Of a stretch of 5,081 nt of DNA, positions 1 through 5,081 are shown in pieces. The notes under the pieces were generated by a model. It saw only the letters and a program-made list of their open reading frames with translations, had not been told where the DNA came from and made no database searches. The position numbers and the translations under genes are program-made. The DNA comes from Phycisphaerales bacterium. Its GTDB lineage: Bacteria; Planctomycetota; Phycisphaerae; Phycisphaerales; UBA1924. Numbering within the stretch: position 1 is the stretch's first letter; each line of letters begins with the position of its first letter. The stretch covers positions 1 through 5,081 of the forward strand of contig JAUXUZ010000441.1 in assembly GCA_030680655.1 (NCBI GenBank). The letters run 5' to 3'.

Positions 1-1
1 C

Positions 2-463
2 AAGCTCATCGTCGGCACGCCGGCGCGCGAGGAGCTGGCGCTGGTGCTCAACCGCACGACGACCACCCACGTCAGCGAGGTTGAGCCGGTGCTCGATGCG
101 CCGCGCCTGCTCGCCCACCAGCAGCTCGTCCGCCAGGTTGCCATCGCCGATCACGTGCTCGACTACGCCGTTCGCCTGGTGCTGGCGACGCACCCGCGCG
201 AGGCGTTCGCCTCGTCGATGGTGACCCGCTTTGTCAAGTTCGGTGCGTCGCCGCGCGCGGCTCAGGCGATCGTGCTCGCCGCCAAGTGCCTTGCCCTGAT
301 GGACGGGCGCTCCGCCGCGAGCATCGCGGACATCCAGTCCATCGCCGCCCCGGCCTTGCGCCACAGGCTCATCCTCAACTTTGAAGCGCAGGCGCAGGGT
401 GTGACGGCCGACGCGGTGATCGACAACCTCACGGCGACTCTGCCCCAGTTGCAGGAAGCCTGA
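2..463 (+). CDS. MoxR-family AAA+ ATPase, C-terminal half (partial, 5' end outside window)
   Basis: This open frame enters from the left edge and gives 153 residues before a TGA at 461-463. It is the end of a MoxR-type AAA+ ATPase (AAA_3 core plus helical AAA_lid_2). The family is usually about 310-340 residues, so roughly half is missing, including Walker A and B. What is visible: the end of the core (fragment residues 1-20, KLIVGTPAREEL), the helical lid, the GASPRAAQA segment at residues 81-89, where R85 is in the position expected for the sensor-2 arginine, and the family-typical LRHRLILNFEA near the C-terminus (119-129). MoxR proteins are cytoplasmic ATPases believed to act as chaperones for VWA-domain partners, often in envelope or stress functions. 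The usual DUF58 neighbour does not follow: the next gene is convergent and starts 9 bases after this stop. The GTG at 44 is an internal codon, not a start, because homology runs upstream of it. Family assignment is firm; the specific client is unknown. Confidence 0.93.
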   Translation, partial: KLIVGTPAREELALVLNRTTTTHVSEVEPVLDAPRLLAHQQLVRQVAIADHVLDYAVRLVLATHPREAFASSMVTRFVKFGASPRAAQAIVLAAKCLALMDGRSAASIADIQSIAAPALRHRLILNFEAQAQGVTADAVIDNLTATLPQLQEA

Positions 464-472
464 CCAGCCAGA

Positions 473-775
473 TCAAGCCGCCTGCGGAACGCGGGGTTGG
501 CGCACGATCAGCCTGCTCACCCACCCGCCGTAACCCGCCAGCGTGACACCGTGCGCCGCGTAGTCGGCCAGCCAGACGCTGTTGTCAACGAGGTAGCAGA
601 ATTCGTGCGTGCCGTGCGGAACGTCGCAGACCAGTTCCCACCAGCCCGGCTCCTGCCGGGTCATCGCGATCGCTCCCGCACGCCAGCGGGTGAATCCACC
701 GACCAGTTCAACCTTGCTCGCGTGCGGCAGGTAGACGCGGAACCGGAAGCGTCCGTCTTGTATCTCCGAGATCAT
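473..775 (-). CDS. Small stand-alone glycogen-binding (CBM48/AMPK-beta-like, isoamylase early-set) domain protein
   Basis: This 100-residue protein is essentially one early-set beta-sandwich of the CBM48/AMPK-beta glycogen-binding type. The visible family pattern is VELVGGFTRW at 22-31 (equivalent to the common V-x-L-x-G-x-F-x-x-W), GWWEL at 44-48, DVPHGTHEFCYLVD at 51-64 (equivalent to lP-x-G-x-yeYkF-x-VDg), W68 with D71, and a last strand near GGWVSRLIV (83-91). No catalytic domain, signal peptide or membrane segment is present, so it should be cytoplasmic. In other proteins such domains bind alpha-glucans or serve as scaffold surfaces; the target here is unknown. The ATG at 775 was chosen because GAAGGA lies 8 bases upstream and the domain begins just after it. 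A longer reading from 868 adds a low-complexity Arg/Gly-rich stretch that looks untranslated. It is convergent with the MoxR gene (9-base gap) and divergent from the secreted protein gene at 860. Fold assignment is good; function is inferred only. Confidence 0.85.
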   Translation of the reverse strand: MISEIQDGRFRFRVYLPHASKVELVGGFTRWRAGAIAMTRQEPGWWELVCDVPHGTHEFCYLVDNSVWLADYAAHGVTLAGYGGWVSRLIVRQPRVPQAA

Positions 776-783
776 CGTTCCGT

Positions 784-789
784 TCCTTC
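784..789 (-). promoter_or_regulatory. Ribosome binding site deciding the start of the CBM48-like gene
   Basis: Read on the minus strand, GAAGGA lies 8 bases before the ATG at 775-773. The purine-rich match and its spacing favour this start over the upstream in-frame ATG at 868. Confidence 0.6.
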
Positions 790-815
790 GTTGCCGCCGC
801 CCGCCGCGCCCGGGG

Positions 816-829
816 CCGGTGCCCGGTGC
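816..829. repeat. Tandem 7-mer CCGGTGC x2 in the divergent intergenic gap
   Basis: Two perfect head-to-tail copies of CCGGTGC (816-822 and 823-829) lie in the 84-base gap between the divergent CBM48-like and secreted protein genes. They are flanked by an inverted pair, GGGGC at 812-816 and GCCCC at 828-832, which could form a short GC-rich stem in the leader of the minus-strand gene. The gap is very GC-rich, so such short matches can arise by chance. It may be a regulator site or simple sequence drift. Confidence 0.3.
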
Positions 830-840
830 CCCGTCCGTGG

Positions 841-852
841 GTACGCTCGTAC
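841..852. promoter_or_regulatory. Short palindrome GTACG-CT-CGTAC, possible operator
   Basis: This is a perfect 5-base inverted repeat around a 2-base centre. It ends 7 bases before the ATG at 860, where a ribosome binding site or, for a leaderless message, the -10 region would sit. It could bind a dimeric regulator of one or both divergent genes. At 5 bases per arm it may also be chance; no regulator gene is in view. Confidence 0.3.
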
Positions 853-859
853 ATCGGAT

Positions 860-2584
860 ATGCAGCACACCTACTTCTCAGCAGCTCGGATTTCAGTAGC
901 AACCCTTACCGTTGCAGCCTCGGTCGGCCTCCCGACCGGTCTGCTTGCGGCGAGCCCGCGGCTGGTTGGCGCACCCGGGATGCCTGTCGTGGTCAATGAG
1001 CCAGCGGCGGCGGTCGTTACCGCTGGCACCAAGCTGTTCCCCGTTCAGGTGGTGACCGTCGTTGACGCTCCTGCAGCGTCTTCGAGCGGGAAGGGCGGCC
1101 GCGCAGACCCCGGCTGGGTTTGGCTGGCGGGGGTTCGGGGACCTTTGGCGTGGGGTGTTTCCACAAATTTAACCCCTCCGGCATCGTCGTTTGACGTGCG
1201 TTGGTGTGAGCCGATGACCAAGGCGGAGTTCGTCAAGGCGACCCTCGCCGGGGCCGACGGCCGGGCCCTGAACGCCGGGGAACGGGGGCCCGCGGTCTGG
1301 CTTGACGCGGTCACACCGGGCTGGGAGGCGCTCAGCCGGGCGGCTCTGGCGGTGGTAGGGGATTTCACCCCCCAGCAACAGGCCGCCGTCGCCGAGGCGC
1401 TCCGTGCGCCGCTGGCGACCCCCGGAGACCATTGGCGGGCGGCTCTGCTGCTCCGCGCGATGAACCCATCGACGCCCGCTGCTGCAGACTTTGAGCCGGC
1501 CGCGCTCAACACGCTTGCTCGGCAGCAGGGAGACATGTGGGCGGGCGCGATCGGGCGGCTGGCGCGTGCCGACACACCGGTTGCGCTGCAGGTGGCTCGT
1601 CGCTTGGTCCAGGTTGCGTACCTGCCGACCTCTGACCGGTCCGGCGGCTGGGGTGTGCTCTGGTGCGATGCCGACCCACGGTTTCTTGACTCGTTGATCA
1701 GCGCACCACCGGGCGCCTCCGTAACGGCGGCGAAGAGCTTTCTGGCGGGGCAGCCGCAGGCGTTGGCCTGGGTAGTGGACGATGCCGGGCTGCGCGATCC
1801 GTTTTCAGGTGGGCCACGTTCAACCCTCGGTCTGATCTCCCTCAGCGAGCAGCGCACGAACGCGGCGGTGGCTTTCGGAGATCGCCCGCCCGGTGACCCC
1901 GTACCGCTGCGTCCGCTCATCGGCCAGGCCCTGGGCGGCGCTGGCGGCCAGGACCAGCGTGGCGGGCCGGTCGTTGCCACCATGACCGCTGGCCCGGTTT
2001 CGATCGCTGTACCCGTTGGGAGTACGCCTGTTGCGGCGTCACCCCCCGGGGTGCTGATCGGCCCGTTCTTCGCCGATTGGACGCTCCGTTCATTCCGCGA
2101 TCAGCAGCCCCGTCGCACGGACGGAATCGCGGGGTCACTCGTTCCGTCTGCCGGCGCGGGAGGTGTCAGCGGCGGCGCGGGCACACCGGCGGCCGGTTGG
2201 ACGCTCTATCTTGAGTGCCGGGGGGCGCTTGGTGATGACGTTGACGGAGAGCGGTTGCGCGTCTGGGTTGGACCCTCGGCTGCGCCCACGGTTGCCATCG
2301 ATGTGTCACCGCTCGAAGCGGCCAGTGTGCGCGACGTTGACGTGCGAGTAGATTCTGCCCCTTCGGTGCCTGTCGTCATCGGGCGGATCGCGGGAGGGTG
2401 GTGCGCCACCGTCAGCCTGCCGGCGACGGCTGTTGACTCGTCAGGCCTGCTGCGGATCGCTGTTGAGCACCTGAACTCCGCCGGCATGCGGTCGTCCTGG
2501 CCGCGCCCGATGCTCCCGTGGCAGCCAGAGCCCGGCCGGTTGGCGATCGACGCCGCAGCCTGGAACCGAGAACTGAAGCCGTAG
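860..2584 (+). CDS. Exported protein of unknown function with a C-terminal CBM9/DOMON-like domain
   Basis: The 574-residue product is not one I recognise as a whole. Residues 1-31 read as a signal peptide (R10, then a hydrophobic run from I11 to A31, likely cleaved near LLAA/SP), which supports the ATG at 860; the frame stays open upstream to 497, but that part is antisense to the neighbouring gene. Residues about 154-256 are Ala/Leu-rich and probably helical, resembling a repeat or HEAT-like bundle but without a clear repeat. Gly/Ala/Pro-rich linkers follow, the clearest at about 425-445. Residues 446-574 look like a beta-sandwich of the CBM9/DOMON kind: WTLYLEC, an RVWVGP strand, GGWCATVSLP and the ending SWPRPMLPW (546-554) before PEPGRL. 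Cysteines at 116, 269, 453 and 515 would be in the periplasm or outside; 453 and 515 could pair within the last domain. No catalytic motif was seen. There is no clear Shine-Dalgarno before 860, so initiation may be leaderless or unusual. It converges on the barrel gene 20 bases downstream. Confidence 0.78.
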   Translation: MQHTYFSAARISVATLTVAASVGLPTGLLAASPRLVGAPGMPVVVNEPAAAVVTAGTKLFPVQVVTVVDAPAASSSGKGGRADPGWVWLAGVRGPLAWGVSTNLTPPASSFDVRWCEPMTKAEFVKATLAGADGRALNAGERGPAVWLDAVTPGWEALSRAALAVVGDFTPQQQAAVAEALRAPLATPGDHWRAALLLRAMNPSTPAAADFEPAALNTLARQQGDMWAGAIGRLARADTPVALQVARRLVQVAYLPTSDRSGGWGVLWCDADPRFLDSLISAPPGASVTAAKSFLAGQPQALAWVVDDAGLRDPFSGGPRSTLGLISLSEQRTNAAVAFGDRPPGDPVPLRPLIGQALGGAGGQDQRGGPVVATMTAGPVSIAVPVGSTPVAASPPGVLIGPFFADWTLRSFRDQQPRRTDGIAGSLVPSAGAGGVSGGAGTPAAGWTLYLECRGALGDDVDGERLRVWVGPSAAPTVAIDVSPLEAASVRDVDVRVDSAPSVPVVIGRIAGGWCATVSLPATAVDSSGLLRIAVEHLNSAGMRSSWPRPMLPWQPEPGRLAIDAAAWNRELKP

Positions 2585-2604
2585 CCCGCGGCTGAGTATT
2601 CGCG

Positions 2605-3519
2605 TTAGAACGTCAACTGCCCGCCCAGGAAGATGTAGGGGGTCGGATCGGTGTTGGCGGTTACCTGCTGGACGCCCGCGCTGTTGTCGATGCGGAACTC
2701 CTGGTAGGCCACAGCGCCGGCCCGCGCGGTGATCTGCAGTTTCTCGCACGGTGTCCAGATCACGCCCATCCCGACAAGGGCTCGTGAATCGCGTACCACG
2801 CCCAGGGCGAGGGGCGCCTCGTTGTTGAGGCGGAACTCGCGAGTCTCGTACTCGCCGTCGATGATGAACGAGACCTTGTCGTTGATCTCTGAGGTCACGC
2901 GGAACCCGACGCCGCCAACCGCCGGCAGCACCTGGAGGCGCACCGACTGGCTCACTTGCCAGTCGAGCGCAACGGCCGGCAGGACGCGCCAGTCCTCCTC
3001 GATCCGGTCGTTGGCGCGCACCCCGAACGTCACCGAGAAGTCCTTGTTCGGTTTGTACTGCGCTGCCACGTACCCGCCCCAGGTAAACGAGTCGCCAAAG
3101 TCGGCGTCGTTCTCGCCCGCCACGCGGAAGATCAGCCCGGAGAGTGCCGTCCACTGCTCGTTGATCCTGCAGGCGAACCCGGGAGAGACGTCGGTTTCGG
3201 AGAGCTGGCCGAACGGCTTGCCGGTGCCGGCGATCAACCCAGTCGCGTTGTTGAAGTCGTACCAGCTCACCTCGGTGCTCACCAGGAGCGAGGCGCGGAA
3301 GTCGGGTGTGAACTCGCGGCTGATCCACCCGCTCATCATCGAACGCGTCACCGCGACGCTGCCCCCTCCATCAACATCCGACCGGAAGGCGTAGCTGGCG
3401 GAGAGATTGACCTCCGCGTCGAAGAACTTCTTGCTTGTTGGTGCCGCGCCCTCCTGTGCTGCGGCAACCGTGCAGAACGAACTGGCGACGACGGCGATCA
3501 CTGGGCGGAGCTTGTTCAT
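2605..3519 (-). CDS. Outer-membrane beta-barrel protein, DUF6268-like
   Basis: This 304-residue protein has a signal peptide (MNKLRPVIAVVASSF..., predicted cleavage after A21 in VAAA/QE). A mature chain of alternating polar and hydrophobic/aromatic strands follows, ending in GGQLTF. A terminal phenylalanine after such a strand is the classic beta-signal recognised by the BAM machinery, so the protein probably sits in the outer membrane. The middle and end match the style of DUF6268 barrels of planctomycetes: VLPAVALDWQVSQSVRLQVLPA (179-200), a GEYETREFRLN strand (222-232), then strands at about 248-275. C16 lies inside the signal peptide but lacks a proper lipobox (SSFC), so a lipoprotein is unlikely. 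C117 and C258 in the mature part are unusual for a barrel and might form a disulfide. The ATG at 3519 gives the intact signal peptide although the Shine-Dalgarno is weak. It lies 31 bases downstream of the VWA gene and is probably co-transcribed. Barrel is likely; the cargo or role is unknown. Confidence 0.82.
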   Translation of the reverse strand: MNKLRPVIAVVASSFCTVAAAQEGAAPTSKKFFDAEVNLSASYAFRSDVDGGGSVAVTRSMMSGWISREFTPDFRASLLVSTEVSWYDFNNATGLIAGTGKPFGQLSETDVSPGFACRINEQWTALSGLIFRVAGENDADFGDSFTWGGYVAAQYKPNKDFSVTFGVRANDRIEEDWRVLPAVALDWQVSQSVRLQVLPAVGGVGFRVTSEINDKVSFIIDGEYETREFRLNNEAPLALGVVRDSRALVGMGVIWTPCEKLQITARAGAVAYQEFRIDNSAGVQQVTANTDPTPYIFLGGQLTF

Positions 3520-3550
3520 GTGGACAATCTACCACCGCGCGGGCCGTTTT

Positions 3551-5081
3551 TCACTTCCGCGCCCGGCCCGCGTAGATCAGCCATTCAACCCCGAGCAAGC
3601 CCAGAGATCCGATCACAAACCAGTCCCACACCTCCCGGGGCAGCCCGCTCTGCCTCGTTCCGCCTGTCCCGCCGCCAGCGGTTCCGCGGAGGGGCAGGGC
3701 GTTCGCCGTCGCGAGGCTGCTCTCGTTGGCGTTGGCGAGGTTCACGGCGACGGCTTCTTCGCCCGCGGCCGTACCCGTCACCTTATACACACCCGCGTGC
3801 GCCGCTCGTCCGATTGAAACGAGTCGCGTGCCCGAGCCTGCCGCGCCTTGCGTCAGGACCGGCACCGGTCGCTCGACGCCGTCTGGCCCGGTGACACGGA
3901 CCTCGCTGCGGCCAGCGGCGAGGCGCACTGAGAGCGGGCTCCCTGCGGCCAGTTGCCTTCCCGCCCTGGTCTGGCCGCGGAGCGTGAGGAAGTCCACCGC
4001 GTTGCCCATGAACACGACGAAGCTCAGGTCCGACCCCCAGCCACCTTGCTCGGCTCCGATCGAGCACACCACGCGGCCGATCCCATCGGCACCCTCGACC
4101 AGGCCGATCATCGGGCCGCGCACGCCCTCGGCCAGGCGCACGCCCTGGGGAGGGAGCTTGAGCATCGCCGGGTGCTGGAGCACAAGGCCATCAAGCGAAA
4201 CGTCGCGCATCAAGGGGTGGTCCCGGCTCCAACTCACCACGCGCTCGTTCGCGCCGGTGCCCGGTGGAGCGGCTTGCAGCGAAACACCGGCGGCCGCCAG
4301 CCCGGCGCCGAGGGTGACGCTGGCAACGGGGGGCAGAACGCCGGCGCGGGGCTCGACGCGGTCGAACACCACCAGGTCAACCCCGGCCCAGTCCTGCGGG
4401 TCGCTGCTGAGCGCCTCAGCCCCGACAACGCGCGACGCGGGTGGCGGGCTGACGCTCTGGGCGAAGTTCACAACCAGCGGGTCGGCACCGGCCCCAGCCG
4501 TGCCGGGGGCGACCACCACGACGGAGGTGCTGCGAGCGCCATCGATCACGACGCGAGCTGCGTTGTCTGCCGCCAGCGCATCCTCGTTGAGCACGAGCAG
4601 GGTCAGGACGCCTCCTCTGCGGGTCTCAACCGGGAGCACGAACGTTTGTTCACCGCGTGCGGGCAGACGAAGGGTTGACGATCCAGCGGCTTGGTCGTCG
4701 ATCAGCAGCCGCACGCTCACGTCGCGCGGCGAGGCGAACGTGCTGATCAACCGGGAAACGACCCGAACGGTCGCGGGGTCGGCCTCGTCGCGCTGCGCAG
4801 AAACCGCGACGATGCCGACATTCTCAGCGGGTTTGTCCGGGTCTGGTCCGATGCGAACCAGGCGCACGGACGCAGCGCCGGCCGCGTCAAGCGGGGGATC
4901 GGTGAAGCCCCCGTCGCTAAAGACGTACGCTACCGCGACGCCGCTGGAGTCCTCGGCCGAGCCCCTTCCCGCCGCGGTCAGCGTGCTGACCGCCTCCAGG
5001 GCCGCCGCGAGGTTCCCGGGCTCGTCAGTCTGCTCGACCTCGTTGATCCCTTCGAGCACGGCCGCGGTCTCGCCGGTGAAG
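3551..5081 (-). CDS. VWA-domain membrane protein (BatA-like), C-terminal 509 residues (partial, 5' end outside window)
   Basis: The reading frame is open from the right edge to the TGA at 3553-3551. The fragment starts within a von Willebrand A domain: a helix with NEVEQTDEPGNLAAAL (13-28), then the strand VAYVFSDGGFTD (50-61), with D56 as the likely MIDAS aspartate. Residues about 87-180 form a beta-rich CARDB/FN3-like module. Residues about 185-365 resemble the glutamine-amidotransferase-like fold seen in these proteins (WAGVDLVVFDRV, SRDHPLMRDV, a loop with GGWGSDLSF, then the helix FMGNAVDFL). Residues 380-450 are another beta domain. A Gly/Thr-rich linker leads to a transmembrane helix at about 485-504 (WFVIGSLGLLGVEWLIYAG) and a short basic tail, so the ectodomain faces the periplasm. 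Planctomycete proteins of this kind usually have a BatA-type anchor and VWA domain at the N-terminus and are partners of MoxR/DUF58; that part is missing here. The GTG at 5059 is internal. The outer-membrane barrel gene follows after 31 bases. Confidence 0.85.
   Translation of the reverse strand, partial: FTGETAAVLEGINEVEQTDEPGNLAAALEAVSTLTAAGRGSAEDSSGVAVAYVFSDGGFTDPPLDAAGAASVRLVRIGPDPDKPAENVGIVAVSAQRDEADPATVRVVSRLISTFASPRDVSVRLLIDDQAAGSSTLRLPARGEQTFVLPVETRRGGVLTLLVLNEDALAADNAARVVIDGARSTSVVVVAPGTAGAGADPLVVNFAQSVSPPPASRVVGAEALSSDPQDWAGVDLVVFDRVEPRAGVLPPVASVTLGAGLAAAGVSLQAAPPGTGANERVVSWSRDHPLMRDVSLDGLVLQHPAMLKLPPQGVRLAEGVRGPMIGLVEGADGIGRVVCSIGAEQGGWGSDLSFVVFMGNAVDFLTLRGQTRAGRQLAAGSPLSVRLAAGRSEVRVTGPDGVERPVPVLTQGAAGSGTRLVSIGRAAHAGVYKVTGTAAGEEAVAVNLANANESSLATANALPLRGTAGGGTGGTRQSGLPREVWDWFVIGSLGLLGVEWLIYAGRARK

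Noticed and set aside
452..462. CAGG-AAG-CCTG hairpin at the end of the MoxR gene as a terminator
   Set aside because: A four-base stem within the final codons and no following T-run; chance match.
497..859. In-frame upstream extension of the 860-2584 gene
   Set aside because: It lies antisense to the CBM48-like gene, reads as low-complexity Arg/Pro-rich sequence, and would bury a good signal peptide that starts at 860.
776..868. Longer N-terminus of the CBM48-like gene, from an ATG at 868
   Set aside because: The extra 31 residues are Arg/Gly-rich with no domain match, would overlap the start of the divergent gene, and a good Shine-Dalgarno precedes the internal ATG at 775.
1045..1983. Long minus-strand open frame inside the secreted protein gene
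   Set aside because: High-GC shadow frame, rich in Arg/Ser/Pro, with no recognisable domain; the plus-strand frame has a signal peptide and a domain-like tail.
2583..2593. AGCC-CGC-GGCT inverted repeat between convergent genes as a terminator
   Set aside because: The stem has only four base pairs, a 3-base loop and no T-run on either side.
2441..3328. Minus-strand open frame overlapping the barrel gene in another frame
   Set aside because: Arg/Gly-rich composition and no family features; the barrel frame has a signal peptide and a terminal Phe beta-signal.
3535..3551. CCGCGCGG palindrome followed by GCCG and TTTTT, resembling a plus-strand terminator
   Set aside because: No plus-strand gene ends nearby, and the palindrome has no loop to fold as a hairpin; on the transcribed minus strand the T-run is an A-run and comes first.
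2956..3894. Plus-strand open frame across the barrel and VWA genes
   Set aside because: It is antisense to two well-supported genes and spans their boundary; composition is typical of a shadow frame.
3953..4678. Plus-strand open frame antisense to the VWA gene
   Set aside because: His/Ala/Arg-rich with no domain; it mirrors codons of the well-supported VWA protein.

Overview
The window is high-GC bacterial DNA, tightly packed with five genes. It looks like a planctomycete, most likely of the Phycisphaerae. This placement is an inference from gene content: a MoxR-type AAA+ ATPase, a von Willebrand A (VWA) membrane protein with a long C-terminal ectodomain, a DUF6268-like outer-membrane barrel and a large lineage-restricted secreted protein. 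No rRNA or marker gene is present to confirm it.

Layout, left to right. Bases 2-463 (+) are the C-terminal half of a MoxR ATPase whose start lies left of the window. Nine bases after its stop, and convergent with it, ends a small gene (473-775, -) for a 100-residue stand-alone glycogen-binding-type (CBM48/AMPK-beta-like) domain. An 84-base divergent gap (776-859) carries a tandem 7-mer and a short palindrome. It separates that gene from 860-2584 (+), a 574-residue exported protein of unknown function whose last ~130 residues resemble a CBM9/DOMON-type beta-sandwich. That gene converges, 20 bases apart, on 2605-3519 (-), an outer-membrane beta-barrel protein. Upstream of the barrel gene, on the same strand and 31 bases away, is 3551-5081 (-), the C-terminal 509 residues of a membrane-anchored VWA (BatA-like) protein that continues past the right edge.

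How the parts relate. MoxR ATPases are commonly encoded beside DUF58 and VWA membrane proteins and are thought to act on them as chaperones in envelope processes. Here the MoxR and VWA genes sit at opposite ends of the window on opposite strands, with three other genes between them, so they are not one operon in this genome. The VWA and barrel genes probably share a transcript. The two divergent genes both carry carbohydrate-binding-like folds, but no enzyme for glycogen or polysaccharide is visible.

There is no gene-free stretch longer than 300 bases, and no tRNA, rRNA, CRISPR array, insertion sequence, integrase or phage gene was seen. I found no convincing evidence of a new defence or mobile system; the findings are modest and concern gene arrangement, degenerate motifs and an unclassified secreted protein.
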